From Humibacillus sp. DSM 29435 (GTDB taxonomy: Bacteria > Actinomycetota > Actinomycetes > Actinomycetales > Dermatophilaceae), in the NCBI RefSeq assembly GCF_001758225.1, contig NZ_MAST01000054.1, forward strand, positions 62,001 to 126,000: 64,000 bases of DNA. The letters run 5' to 3'. The position numbers and the translations under genes are program-made. Below, piece by piece: positions 1 to 8,952 of the stretch (within the stretch, counting starts at the first letter, position 1; every line of letters begins with the position of its first letter). A model generated the notes under the pieces. That model worked only from the letters and a program-made list of their open reading frames with translations, did no database searches and had not been told where the DNA came from.

Positions 1-2
1 TC

Positions 3-656
3 GACCCGACGAGCGAGGCCGGTGGGGTGCCCACTGAGGTCGACCAGGAGACCACGAGCCTGGCTGCCCCGCAGGGCGAGACTCCCGACGTCGCGGACAG
101 TGAGTCGGACGGTGAGTCGGACGGTGAGTCGGAACGGTCCCAGAGCCCGGAGGAGGGTGACGAGGGCGGTACCCGCAAGAAGTCACGCGTTCGGCAGCTG
201 GAGCGCGAGGGTGAGGTGGCCGCGGACTTCCTAGAGACCTTGCTTGACATTGCCGATCTCGACGGAGACATCGATGTCGACGTCGATGGCGACCGTGCCG
301 CGATTGCCATCGTCGACTCCGAAGAGGGCCGGGTTCCCCGCCGTCTCGTCGGAACGGACGGCAAGGTGTTGGAGGCGCTGCAGGAGCTGACCCGGTTGGC
401 CGTTCAGGTAGAGACCGGCGAGCGCAGCCGGTTGATGCTCGACATTGCGGGCCACCGTGCCGAACGACGCTCGGCACTGGTGCGGCTGGCCGAGCTGTCC
501 ATCGCCGAGGTGAAGAGCTCCGGCGAGAAGGTGAGTCTCGAGCCGATGTCAGCCTTCGAACGCAAGGTCGTGCACGACGAGGTGTCTGCCTCGGGACTGG
601 TTTCGGAATCCGAGGGCGTGGATCCGCACCGCCACATCGTGATCCTTCCCAGTTGA
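3..656 (+). CDS. jag: Jag/KhpB-family RNA-binding protein (R3H domain), 5' end possibly outside window
   Basis: The frame is open from the window edge, so the start may lie upstream; a GTG at 27 is the first internal candidate. The N-terminal part is acidic, with a short DSESDGESDGES-type repeat near residues 20-40. It is followed by a KH-like region and a C-terminal R3H domain (ERKVVHDEV, then a GL.SESEG segment ending in RHIVI). Jag/KhpB proteins bind RNA and are linked to cell-envelope homeostasis in other bacteria. In actinobacteria jag sits between yidC and rsmG close to the origin, as it does here just before rsmG. Family call is firm; the N-terminus is unresolved. Confidence 0.85.
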   Translation, partial: DPTSEAGGVPTEVDQETTSLAAPQGETPDVADSESDGESDGESERSQSPEEGDEGGTRKKSRVRQLEREGEVAADFLETLLDIADLDGDIDVDVDGDRAAIAIVDSEEGRVPRRLVGTDGKVLEALQELTRLAVQVETGERSRLMLDIAGHRAERRSALVRLAELSIAEVKSSGEKVSLEPMSAFERKVVHDEVSASGLVSESEGVDPHRHIVILPS

Positions 657-662
657 CGCGCC

Positions 663-678
663 TGTTTCACGTGAAACG
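663..678. promoter_or_regulatory. parS: parS centromere-like site
   Basis: A 16-mer that matches the bacterial parS consensus (TGTTTCACGTGAAACA) at 15 of 16 positions, with the last base changed to G. It lies in the 123-bp gap between jag and rsmG, as expected for a ParB nucleation site near the origin. Confidence 0.85.
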
Positions 679-779
679 CGTTGACCTGCAGCGTGCAACG
701 CCACGGTGCGGCCGCCGCAGAGTGAGTGCCGACCGGGTAGGCGCGAGAGCCCGCGCCGCGCGGGCGACGTCGATGCCCG

Positions 780-1595
780 ATGGCTGACGAAGCGCAGGGA
801 GGGCCGGCAGCGCCGGTCGCTCCGGCCACTCCAGCCCAGGCGTTGGCGATCTTCGGCGACCGGCTGGCCTTGGCTGAGCAGTTCGTGGCCATTCTGGCGG
901 ACACGGGAATTGCGCACGGCTTGATCGGGCCGCGTGAGGCCCCGCGTTTGTGGGACCGCCACGTGCTCAACTGTGCGGTCGCGCATCGTGCCATTGCCGG
1001 CTCCCCAGCCGGCTCACGGCAGCAGGTCGCCGACGTCGGCTCAGGCGCGGGCCTGCCGGGACTGGCGCTCGCGATCGCTCGACCTGACCTCGAGATTCAC
1101 CTGATCGAACCCTTGACCCGTCGGACCGGCTGGCTTTCTGGCACCATCGCCACCCTGGGGATCGACAACGCCATCGTGCATACTGCGCGAGCGGAGTCGA
1201 TGTGGGATCGGCTCTCCGTGCCTTACGTGACGGCGCGTGCCGTCAGTGGCATTGTTCAGCTGGCGGCCTGGACGCTGCCCCTGCTGGCGCCTGGAGGGAG
1301 CCTGCTGGCGCTCAAGGGCTCTCGCGCCGAGAGCGAGCTGGCCACGAACCAGGCGGCTCTGAGGCAGATGGGTGTGGTTGACTCATCGGTCGAGATCTTG
1401 GGTCAGGAACTGGCTGACCCCACCACCATCATCCGCCTGACCATTGGGTCCAGCGTGGATCGGCGACGGTTCGCCAAGCAGCCCAGCAGCAGTGCTGGCT
1501 CGGCTCGGCGTCGGATGGATCGTCCGGGTGGTTCGCGTTCCTCCTCCCACACCGACCGTCCCAGCAGAGGAGCTCGCGGTGCCCCTCATGAATGA
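780..1595 (+). CDS. rsmG: 16S rRNA (guanine-527-N7)-methyltransferase RsmG (GidB)
   Basis: Methylates G527 of 16S rRNA using SAM in the cytoplasm; in actinobacteria loss of it gives low-level streptomycin resistance. The protein (271 aa) has the RsmG pattern: an N-terminal helical region with W.RHVLNC (about residues 58-65), then the SAM-binding motif I VADVGSGAGLPG (about residues 84-95) followed by an acidic LIEP turn, and the late ADPTTIIRL strand. The last 45 residues are a basic Ser/Arg/Pro tail longer than in typical RsmG (210-240 aa) and look unstructured. ATG at 780 follows the parS-containing gap. Neighbours jag and parA are the usual ones. Confidence 0.93.
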   Translation: MADEAQGGPAAPVAPATPAQALAIFGDRLALAEQFVAILADTGIAHGLIGPREAPRLWDRHVLNCAVAHRAIAGSPAGSRQQVADVGSGAGLPGLALAIARPDLEIHLIEPLTRRTGWLSGTIATLGIDNAIVHTARAESMWDRLSVPYVTARAVSGIVQLAAWTLPLLAPGGSLLALKGSRAESELATNQAALRQMGVVDSSVEILGQELADPTTIIRLTIGSSVDRRRFAKQPSSSAGSARRRMDRPGGSRSSSHTDRPSRGARGAPHE

Positions 1596-1688
1596 GATGT
1601 CCTCGGTAGAAGCGCCCGAACCGGTCACGACTTCGCACGACGGCCAGAGGCCGGCATCCGGCCACAGATCCCGAAGGGGTTGAAACCT

Positions 1689-3152
1689 GTGACGATGGCA
1701 AGAGGCCTCGGCTGGTTGGCAGAACCCGCACCCGTTGAGCGGCAGACGCGCCTCGGCTGGGTGGGTGGCGGCGCGGTTTCACGTGAAACGTCGCTACCTG
1801 AGACAGTCGCCGAGGCGCCCGACGAGACAGGTGGGCCTGTGGACAAGCATGTGGAGGACGGGCGGCCATCGGCACGCTTTGTGCGTGAACTCGCACCGGT
1901 GCACGTTGGGGACAAGGTTGTGGACAACGCCCTGAAGGTCGAGTCGAGGGCGGCCAGGGTCGAAGCCGATCAGGACCAGGTCGGTGGAGGCCTGCGGCCT
2001 GAGAGCGCGGACGACGCTGTTTCCAGTAGCCGCGCCCTGACGACCGGGCCGCCGGCTGCCAGGGGTTCGGTTCCCGAATCGGAGGCCGCGGGAAGTGATC
2101 ATGCCGAGGCACCGACGGCACCGGCTGTGCTCCCACCTCAGCCCACTGCGGCACCGGAGACTCCCGGAGATCAGACCCAGGCGTACGCGGCGGAGACGGG
2201 CAACCCGTCCGCGGGAGCGGAGCGTGCCGAACAGGCTCGATCGCGTGACCGCAACGCGCTGGCAGCCACCATCCCCACTCCGGGCGACGACACCCCTCTC
2301 GGTCGCGATCTCGCTGACAGCACGCGACGTCGGATCCAGCTGACGGGGCGGGTGTTCCCGAAGCCGGTGTCACCGCGGGTGCTCACCGTGGCCAACCAGA
2401 AAGGCGGGGTGGGGAAGACGACGACAACCGTGAACATCGCCGCCGCCATGGCCCAGGGCGGCCTGCAGGTGCTCGTGGTCGACCTTGACCCGCAAGGGAA
2501 CGCCAGTACGGCGCTGGGGATCGACCACCATGCCGACGTGCCGTCGGTCTACGACGTTCTGGTCGAGGGGCGCTCACTGTTGGAGGTGGTGCAGCCCTGT
2601 GCCACGGTGGACGGACTGTTCTGCGCACCGGCGACCATCGATCTGGCCGGAGCCGAGATCGAGCTCGTGTCCTTGGTCGCTCGTGAGTCCCGCCTGAACC
2701 GCGCGCTGCTCGCAGCCACCGCCGAGGGCCACGCGTTCGACTACATCCTCATCGACTGTCCTCCGAGTCTCGGACTGCTCACGGTCAACGCGATGGTGGC
2801 GTCGAGCGAGATCTTCATCCCGATCCAGTGCGAGTACTACGCTCTTGAGGGCCTGTCTCAGCTACTGAAGAACATCGACCTGATCAAGGCGCACCTCAAC
2901 CCTTTGCTGCACGTCTCGACCATCCTCCTGACCATGTATGACGCCCGCACCCGTCTGTCGGCCCAGGTGGCTCAAGAGGTGCGCGAGCATTTCCCGACCG
3001 AGGTACTGAGCGCAGCGGTGCCCAGATCCGTTCGCGTGTCGGAGGCGCCCAGCTTCGGCGAGACGGTGATGACCTACGACCCGTCGAGCAGCGGCGCCCT
3101 GGCCTACCTCGAGGCTGCAGGCGAGATCGCGGACCGTGGAGCACGACGGTAG
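1689..3152 (+). CDS. parA: Chromosome partitioning ATPase ParA (Soj)
   Basis: ATPase that drives segregation of the ParB-parS origin complex. The ParA core starts about residue 230 (RVLTVANQKGG) with the deviant Walker A KGGVGKTTT at about 238-246, then DLDPQGNAS and IDCPPSLG (Walker B). The N-terminal 230 residues are low-complexity and disordered-looking. A parS site lies within this N-terminal coding part and encodes VSRET, as in mycobacterial ParA. The frame is open from TTG 1680, but AAGGGG at 1674-1679 suits GTG 1689 (9-nt gap) or ATG 1695 better. parB follows after a gap with two more parS sites. Confidence 0.93.
   Translation: MTMARGLGWLAEPAPVERQTRLGWVGGGAVSRETSLPETVAEAPDETGGPVDKHVEDGRPSARFVRELAPVHVGDKVVDNALKVESRAARVEADQDQVGGGLRPESADDAVSSSRALTTGPPAARGSVPESEAAGSDHAEAPTAPAVLPPQPTAAPETPGDQTQAYAAETGNPSAGAERAEQARSRDRNALAATIPTPGDDTPLGRDLADSTRRRIQLTGRVFPKPVSPRVLTVANQKGGVGKTTTTVNIAAAMAQGGLQVLVVDLDPQGNASTALGIDHHADVPSVYDVLVEGRSLLEVVQPCATVDGLFCAPATIDLAGAEIELVSLVARESRLNRALLAATAEGHAFDYILIDCPPSLGLLTVNAMVASSEIFIPIQCEYYALEGLSQLLKNIDLIKAHLNPLLHVSTILLTMYDARTRLSAQVAQEVREHFPTEVLSAAVPRSVRVSEAPSFGETVMTYDPSSSGALAYLEAAGEIADRGARR
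1775..1790. promoter_or_regulatory. parS: parS site inside the parA coding region
   Basis: A 16-mer with the palindromic core TTTCACGTGAAA, embedded in the parA reading frame where it encodes Val-Ser-Arg-Glu-Thr. Both end bases differ from the consensus. Confidence 0.8.
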
Positions 3153-3177
3153 TCGAGGATTGGACCTCGACTGCGGG

Positions 3178-3193
3178 TGTTTCACGTGAAACG
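3178..3193. promoter_or_regulatory. parS: parS site, first of a pair between parA and parB
   Basis: Matches the parS consensus at 15 of 16 positions, 26 bp after the parA stop codon. Confidence 0.87.
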
Positions 3194-3201
3194 CCTAGGT
3201 A

Positions 3202-3217
3202 AGTTTCACGTGAAACG
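3202..3217. promoter_or_regulatory. parS: parS site, second of a pair between parA and parB
   Basis: Core TTTCACGTGAAA with altered end bases, centred 24 bp from the previous site, so the two lie about two helical turns apart on one face of the DNA. Confidence 0.83.
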
Positions 3218-3354
3218 CAGCGCGTCGTAGGTGGGACCCGTTGAGTGCTCCTGGTCGGCGTGTAGCTGGACCCGACCGGAGGTGAGCAACACCTCGGTCC
3301 TACACTGACCGCTGGGCACGCAACAGCGTGTTCGTCTACGCAAGGGGACAGTTG

Positions 3355-4578
3355 ATGGCGGAGAAGCGTCGGGCACTAGGTCGTGGACTGGGGGCTCTGA
3401 TTCCCAGCGCCCCGCCGGCGGGTGGGGAGCGGCCGGTCGACGTGTTCTTCCGGGAACGTCGACCGGAAGTGGGCACCCCCCATCCCTCACAGTCTGGCGG
3501 TGACGAACCAGACCGGGGTCTCACACCGCGTTCGTTCGTTCCGGGAACACCAGAACCCGAGCCTTCGCTTGCAGAGGCGGATGCGATCCACGGTGAACAC
3601 GGTGAACACGGTGAACAGGGTGACGATCCTGACCACGGTGACGCTATGGACGAGCGCGGCCGGTCATATTCGACGGCTCAGACCGGTTTGGCCCCCGTGC
3701 CTGGCGCTGAGTTCGCCGAGATCGACATCGCCTCGATCACCCCCAACCCCAAACAGCCCCGCACGGTCTTCGACGAGGACCAGATGGCCGAGCTGGTGCA
3801 CTCAGTGCGCGAGATCGGCATCCTTCAGCCGATCGTGGTCCGCCGCATCGTCGCGGGAGCGGAACCCGCCGGTAGCAGACCCGTCGGCCTTGGTGACGAC
3901 GCTGAGCACGAGACGGCCGCCCCGGCTCCTCGCTTTGAGCTGATCATGGGCGAACGGCGCTGGCGGGCTGCGCAGCTGGCGGGCCTCGAGTCCGTTCCGG
4001 CCATCATCAAGGACACCCACGACGACCACCTGCTGCGCGATGCTCTCCTGGAGAACCTGCACCGCAGCCAGTTGAACGCGCTCGAGGAAGCAGCGGCCTA
4101 CCAACAGCTGCTCGACGACTTCGGCTGTTCGCACGATGATCTCGCCACCCGTATCGGCCGCTCCCGGCCGCAGATCTCGAACACGCTCCGGCTGCTCAAG
4201 CTGCCCCCTCTGGTGCAGCGCCGAGTTGCCGCCGGGGTGCTCAGTGCCGGCCATGCGCGGGCCCTGCTGGGGATGGCTGACGGTGGCGCCATGGAGCGAA
4301 TGGCCCAGCGGATAGTGGCGGAGGGGCTGTCGGTTCGAACGGTCGAGGAGCTGGTCTCGCTCGGAGACGACGAGACACCACCTCGGGCGCGGCGGCCACG
4401 AGCCGGGGCCCATCACCCCCAGCTCGACGACTACACCACTCATCTCGCCGACCACCTGGAGACCCGCGTCAACATTGCCCTGGGGCAGCGCCGGGGCAAG
4501 ATCACGGTCGACTTCGCGTCAATGGACGATCTCCAGCGGATTCTGGCCCTCATGGGCCTCGACGGTCAGGCGCACTAG
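3355..4578 (+). CDS. parB: Chromosome partitioning protein ParB (Spo0J)
   Basis: parS-binding CTPase clamp that nucleates the partition complex. ATG 3355 is preferred over the upstream GTG 3328 because AAGGGG (3342-3347) sits 7 nt before it and the protein then begins with the conserved [17 protein letters not shown]. After a variable acidic linker come the ParB N-domain ([18 protein letters not shown]), the CTP-binding GERRWRA box, ENLHR.QLN..EEA, and a helix-turn-helix around [19 protein letters not shown], ending with a dimerisation tail. The linker carries Gly-Glu-His repeats encoded by 9-bp units at 3592-3618. ParB is 407 aa with this start, slightly longer than usual because of the linker. 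Confidence 0.94.
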   Translation: MAEKRRALGRGLGALIPSAPPAGGERPVDVFFRERRPEVGTPHPSQSGGDEPDRGLTPRSFVPGTPEPEPSLAEADAIHGEHGEHGEQGDDPDHGDAMDERGRSYSTAQTGLAPVPGAEFAEIDIASITPNPKQPRTVFDEDQMAELVHSVREIGILQPIVVRRIVAGAEPAGSRPVGLGDDAEHETAAPAPRFELIMGERRWRAAQLAGLESVPAIIKDTHDDHLLRDALLENLHRSQLNALEEAAAYQQLLDDFGCSHDDLATRIGRSRPQISNTLRLLKLPPLVQRRVAAGVLSAGHARALLGMADGGAMERMAQRIVAEGLSVRTVEELVSLGDDETPPRARRPRAGAHHPQLDDYTTHLADHLETRVNIALGQRRGKITVDFASMDDLQRILALMGLDGQAH

Positions 4579-4583
4579 CCACC

Positions 4584-5444
4584 GTGCCGGAGGGTCACAC
4601 CATCCATGCGCTCGCTGATCGTCTCGGGGGCGCCTTCGGCGGGCACGTCGTAGCGGCCTCGAGCCCGCAGGGCCGCTTCTCCGAGGAGGCCCGACGACTC
4701 GACGGCGAGGTGGTCGACGAGGCTGCCGCCGTTGGTAAGCACCTGTTCGTATCGATGGGCGACGAGAGGTTGCACGTTCATCTTGGGCTGATCGGGTCGT
4801 TCGTCGTGAAACCGCTGAGCGGGCTGGAGCCTCCTCCCGCAAGGGGGGCCCTTCGACTGCGGCTGCTCACGGAGAACCACGTCGCTGACCTTCGAGGACC
4901 CATCGTCTGTGAGCTCGTGGATGCTGAACGCCGTGAGGCCATCGAGACGAGGCTCGGGCCTGACCCTCTCGACCCGACGTCAGACCCTGATCGGTCGTGG
5001 TCTCGAATTCGACTGAGGCGCAAGACAATTGCCGAGCTTCTCATGGACCAGGCCATCGTGGCAGGAGTAGGCAACGTCTACCGGTGCGAGGTACTGCACC
5101 GACACCGCGTCAACCCCTTCACCACCGGCACCCAGCTGCGCCAGTCGACATGGCAGGCCCTCTGGGACGACCTGTTGAGACTCATGCCACTCGGAGTCGC
5201 CTTCTCCCAGATCCTGACCATGGAGGACCAGGTGACGCAGGCCGAGGCGATGATGCAGGACGGTTCGGCCGCCGCCATCACCAGGGCATCGACCGGCGAG
5301 CGGCTGGGTGGCCACTTCGAGCGTCGGTTCGCCGTCTACAAGCGCGCCGGAGAAGCCTGCCTCCGGTGCTCGAAACGTCTGCGTGACAAGGAGATCGCGG
5401 GTCGGCGCCTGTACTGGTGCCCGAGCTGCCAGAGGCGCCGGTAG
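4584..5444 (+). CDS. nei: Fpg/Nei-family DNA glycosylase/AP lyase (endonuclease VIII-like)
   Basis: Excises oxidised bases and cleaves the abasic site. Starts at GTG 4584, five bases after parB, giving MPEGHTIH, so Pro2 (the Schiff-base nucleophile) and Glu3 are present. Further features are the conserved Lys in AVGKHLF (about residue 52), an H2TH region (IVAGVGNVYRCEVLHRHRVNP, about 152-172) and a C-terminal zinc finger with four cysteines in CLRC and CPSC (about residues 258-282). MPEGHT is typical of the Nei branch of actinobacterial Fpg/Nei proteins. Position directly after parB is not the mycobacterial order, so it may be a lineage-specific insertion. Confidence 0.9.
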   Translation: MPEGHTIHALADRLGGAFGGHVVAASSPQGRFSEEARRLDGEVVDEAAAVGKHLFVSMGDERLHVHLGLIGSFVVKPLSGLEPPPARGALRLRLLTENHVADLRGPIVCELVDAERREAIETRLGPDPLDPTSDPDRSWSRIRLRRKTIAELLMDQAIVAGVGNVYRCEVLHRHRVNPFTTGTQLRQSTWQALWDDLLRLMPLGVAFSQILTMEDQVTQAEAMMQDGSAAAITRASTGERLGGHFERRFAVYKRAGEACLRCSKRLRDKEIAGRRLYWCPSCQRRR

Positions 5445-5539
5445 TGGTCGGTGGCTGAGGTGAGCCCGGTCGTCACCGGACGTCGGAAGCCGCGGTCCGC
5501 CTGAGCTCACAACGGGAGGGCGTTCTAGGCTGTCGAGCT

Positions 5540-6454
5540 ATGGGCTCCCTCGCGCCGCGGCCGGCACCGACCCACGTCATCGCCCACCTCAGCGACCCGC
5601 ATCTGATCGCCGGTGACCGACTGTTGTGCGGCTACATCGACACAGCGACCCAGCTTCGGCAGGCCCTGAGCCGGGTTGAGGAGTCGGAGGAGGCGATCGA
5701 CGCCATCGTGATCTCGGGGGACCTGACCGACTCGGCCGACCCCGCCGCCTACGCGATGCTGCTCGAGATCACCCGTCCGGTCGCCGACCGGCTGGGTGCT
5801 GCCCTCGTGACGACCGGAGGCAACCACGACGAGCGCCGACCGCTCGCGGCCACCTTCTACGGCCTCGACACCGACGCGCCGCAAGACCGAGTGACCGACC
5901 TGCGCGGGCTGCGCGTCATCACGCTTGACTCCGCCGTGCCCGGATACCACCACGGCGGCTTCTCTGATGCCCAATATGACTGGCTGACAGACGAGCTCGC
6001 GACTCTGGCCGCATGCGGCACCATCCTGGTGATGCATCATCCGCCCATCACCTACCGCTCCCCGACCATGGCGATGCTCGACTTCGACGACCCGGCGCGA
6101 CTGCGCGACATCCTCGTCGGCAGCGATGTGCGGGCGATTCTCAGCGGTCACCTGCACGTGACCACGTTCGGCACGTTGGGCGGTATTCCGGTCATCGTCG
6201 CGGGCGGCGTCAGCTACGTCGACGACGTGGGCGCCCCTCGCGAGCTGATGATCGGCGTCGACGGGCCCCAGTCGTGGAACCTCGTCGAGCTGCACTCGGC
6301 CCGAGGCAGCGAGAGGGTCGGCGAGGTGGTGACGTCGGTGGCGCCGGTGGCCCGGCATCCGAGCTGGCCGGCCCTCTCGGATGCCGTTCGCGACTACCTG
6401 TCTACGGTCCCCCCCGACGAGCGACAAGAGGTCTTCTCACGCAAGAGGAGCTGA
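5540..6454 (+). CDS. Calcineurin-like metallophosphoesterase, CpdA type
   Basis: Predicted dinuclear-metal phosphodiesterase; family members hydrolyse cAMP or other phosphodiesters. All metal motifs are visible: ISDPHL-type HLSDPHLI near residue 17, GDLTDS near 56, GGNHDERR (about 94-101), HHPPI (about 173) and GHLHVT (about 206). The length of 304 aa suits the family. ATG 5540 is the first start after a 95-bp gap downstream of nei. The substrate cannot be read from sequence; cAMP phosphodiesterase (CpdA) is the closest named relative. It is cytoplasmic, with no signal peptide. Confidence 0.85.
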   Translation: MGSLAPRPAPTHVIAHLSDPHLIAGDRLLCGYIDTATQLRQALSRVEESEEAIDAIVISGDLTDSADPAAYAMLLEITRPVADRLGAALVTTGGNHDERRPLAATFYGLDTDAPQDRVTDLRGLRVITLDSAVPGYHHGGFSDAQYDWLTDELATLAACGTILVMHHPPITYRSPTMAMLDFDDPARLRDILVGSDVRAILSGHLHVTTFGTLGGIPVIVAGGVSYVDDVGAPRELMIGVDGPQSWNLVELHSARGSERVGEVVTSVAPVARHPSWPALSDAVRDYLSTVPPDERQEVFSRKRS

Positions 6455-6472
6455 CCGCAATCTGAAAGGGGG

Positions 6473-7489
6473 TCAGAGCAGCGCGAGCACCGGGTTCTCT
6501 GCGGCCGGAACGACGTCTCGAGACGGGCCGGGCGCGGTGCCGTCGCCGAAGGGCGAGCCACCCAGCTGCTCTCGCCCGTGAGGGGTGGCCCAGTTCGACA
6601 GGTCGGGGCCGGCCGGCACGATTCCGGTGGGGTTCACATCCTTGTGCACGATGTAGTAGTGCTGCTTGATCTGGGTGAAGTCGGTGGCGTCACCGAACCC
6701 GGGAGTCTGGAACAGGTCGCGGGCGTAGCCCCAGAGCGCAGGCATCTCGATCAGCTTGTTGCGGTTGCACTTGAAGTGACCGTGGTAGACCGGGTCGAAG
6801 CGAGCCAGGGTGGTGTAGAGGCGCACATCGGCCTCGGTGATGTGGTCGCCGACGAGGTAGCGGTGGGTGGTCAGGTGCTGCTCGAGCACGTCGAGCTGTG
6901 CGAACAGCCGCTCGTACGCGCTCTCGTAAGAGTCTTGCGTGCCCGCGAAGCCGCAGCGGTAGACGCCGTTGTTGACCTCGGTGTAGATCGGCTTGCTGAT
7001 CGCCTCGATCTGCTCCCGCAGGTGCTCGGGGTAGAGGTCGGGCGCGCCCTCGCGGTGAAACTGCGTCCACTCGGTCTCGAGGTCGACAGTGATCTGTTTG
7101 AAGTCGTTGGTGACCACAGCCCCCGTGGGCACGTCGACGATCGCCGGCACGGTGATCCCCCGGGGATACTCGGGGTCGCGCTTGAGGTAGGCGTCCTGGA
7201 TTCGCGGGATGCCGAGCACCGGGTCGACGCCGCCCGGATCGAGGTCGAAGGTCCAGCTGCGTCGGTCGTGGGTGGGCCCGCAGATTCCCATCGACAGCGC
7301 ATCCTCCAGCCCGAGCAGACGCCGCACGATGATCGCCCGGTTCGCCCACGGGCAGGCCCAGGCCACGACGAGCCGGTACCGCCCGGACTCCACCGGGAAG
7401 CCTTCGCGCCCGTCAGCCGTGATGCGGGTCGTGATGTAGTTCGTGTCGCGCTCGAAGCTCCTCTCGACGTACGTGCCTTGATCACTCAT
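6473..7489 (-). CDS. Glutathione S-transferase-like protein, Xi class (glutathionyl-hydroquinone reductase family)
   Basis: 338 aa with the N-terminal thioredoxin-like domain motif ACPWANR (about residue 50, catalytic Cys in CPWA), a VPAIVD segment (cis-Pro) and the C-terminal helical domain with H.Y..FKCN.N.L (Xi-class hallmark, near 240). In proteobacteria these enzymes (YqjG) reduce glutathionyl-hydroquinones. Actinobacteria use mycothiol, so the natural thiol is probably mycothiol, which is inference. ATG 7489 fits the family N-terminus. It is convergent with the phosphoesterase gene. Confidence 0.88.
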   Translation of the reverse strand: MSDQGTYVERSFERDTNYITTRITADGREGFPVESGRYRLVVAWACPWANRAIIVRRLLGLEDALSMGICGPTHDRRSWTFDLDPGGVDPVLGIPRIQDAYLKRDPEYPRGITVPAIVDVPTGAVVTNDFKQITVDLETEWTQFHREGAPDLYPEHLREQIEAISKPIYTEVNNGVYRCGFAGTQDSYESAYERLFAQLDVLEQHLTTHRYLVGDHITEADVRLYTTLARFDPVYHGHFKCNRNKLIEMPALWGYARDLFQTPGFGDATDFTQIKQHYYIVHKDVNPTGIVPAGPDLSNWATPHGREQLGGSPFGDGTAPGPSRDVVPAAENPVLALL

Positions 7490-7648
7490 TCAACTACCTT
7501 ACGCCGCCCTGCTCGCAGCCGCGTGGGTCAGCCGAGACGTAGATCGTTCCGATGCGGTCATCGACGCCGTCGAGAGTGCAGCAAGCGCCACTGCCCAGTT
7601 CTGAGAATCCCCGGTGCGTGACCTGCGTGGCGAGTACCGTGAAATGGT

Positions 7649-8572
7649 ATGAAGAAGCAAATGGGCAAAGGTGCTCAGAAGAAGGACGACGGCACGCCTC
7701 TTCTGACCTACCGGTATCTTCGGATGATTCTGGTGCTGCCTGCCGTGTTTCTGCTGATCGCGACGATCTTCGAGGCATGGTCGCGCGGCTGGCAGTTTCG
7801 TGACTCCATCAGTGACTCTTACCAGGGGCCCGTGCGCGACGTGTTCGTGGGCGCTCTCATGGCTTCTGGCGTATGCATGATCGCTTATAAGGGACGGTCG
7901 AAACTCGAGGACTACGCGCTGAACTTCGCTGGCTTCAACGCGTTCTTTGTCGCCCTGGTTCCGAACAACTTCACCGCTGTTCTCAATGAGGCCAAAAGCA
8001 CATCGGTCTCGGTCGGAGAAGTTGCCACCCGTGGCCAGCTGCTGACCAACCTGCGATTCGTGCTCGTCGCCTTTCTCATCACTGCAGCCCTGTTCACCTA
8101 CGCCGACTACAAGCTCATGAACTGGCGCGCGTTGAAGTGGAGCAGCGACGAGACGACGTTCGCCGGCAGGCTCGCTGTGGTCTCCTGGGTAGCCGAGATC
8201 CTCTTCCTCATCGTCGTCGGGGGCGTGCTGGTCGGCCGCGAAACCCTATTCGGAGCAACCATCTTCGGCATTCTCCACTTCAGCGCCGCTGGCCTGATGA
8301 TCGGCAATCTGTCGTTCGCCGCCGCGAGCCATGCCTTCCCAGCCACCTTGCGCACCCCGCAGCACAACGCGGATGTGGGGCCGGCCTCCTCCAGAGCCCT
8401 GCGCGGGTATCGCATCATCGTGTTCGCCATGTGGGCCGGAATCGTCATCGGGGGTTTCTGTATCTGGCGCCAGGTGCCGTATGCCGTGATCGTGACCGAG
8501 TACGTCGAGATCGGACTCTTTGTCGCCTACTGGCTCGTCGCCACCCGAGGGGACTGGAAGAACCCGCAATAA
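7649..8572 (+). CDS. Multi-pass membrane protein of unknown function
   Basis: 307 aa. Hydrophobic segments lie at about residues 28-46, 67-83, 95-112, 137-155, 180-202, 205-230, 255-275 and 280-298, so seven or eight transmembrane helices are likely. The N-terminus is basic and cytoplasmic (MKKQMGKGAQKK). No catalytic motif or transporter signature is evident; it resembles uncharacterised actinobacterial integral membrane proteins of the DUF998-like size class, but I cannot assign a family. ATG 7649 or ATG 7661 may be the start. Codon use is like its neighbours. Confidence 0.72.
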   Translation: MKKQMGKGAQKKDDGTPLLTYRYLRMILVLPAVFLLIATIFEAWSRGWQFRDSISDSYQGPVRDVFVGALMASGVCMIAYKGRSKLEDYALNFAGFNAFFVALVPNNFTAVLNEAKSTSVSVGEVATRGQLLTNLRFVLVAFLITAALFTYADYKLMNWRALKWSSDETTFAGRLAVVSWVAEILFLIVVGGVLVGRETLFGATIFGILHFSAAGLMIGNLSFAAASHAFPATLRTPQHNADVGPASSRALRGYRIIVFAMWAGIVIGGFCIWRQVPYAVIVTEYVEIGLFVAYWLVATRGDWKNPQ

Positions 8573-8952
8573 CGGTGCCCTGGCGGGTCTCGCAGCGTAT
8601 GAGTGGAGACCGACAGACTCGACTGGGCGTGCGCAACCCTGAAGGAAGACAATGCGATTCTTTCCCAGTTGAAAGGGATGGTGGTCTTACCCATGAGTTC
8701 CTGTCGGGGATCCAATATAGGTGAAAGCTCGGCATTCTCGAAGCGGCATTCATCGACCGTACGGATATGTCTGGGGCGAACGTTGGGCGACCTCGGCCGC
8801 GCTTACCCTCAGTAAGGCTCGGGTTGAGGTGCCCGGTTGTTGCGCAGTGGGCGCAGGTCGAGAGCGGGAAGTGCACCGGGGGTGCCCCGTGCGGGGGGCG
8901 GCGTCGGCGCGACAGAATGGGGTCATGAGCAACTCGTCGGCTCGAGCGCACC
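8573..8952. other. Non-coding gap, no gene seen
   Basis: About 380 bp between the membrane protein and the GNAT gene. Its frames show no protein-like sequence and less GC-biased third positions than its flanks. No tRNA-like fold or transposase remnant was recognised. Confidence 0.5.

Noticed and set aside
6578-7621. A 347-codon plus-strand frame opposite the glutathionyl-hydroquinone reductase-like gene
   Set aside because: Antisense to an intact gene with the CPWA active site; no recognisable domain.
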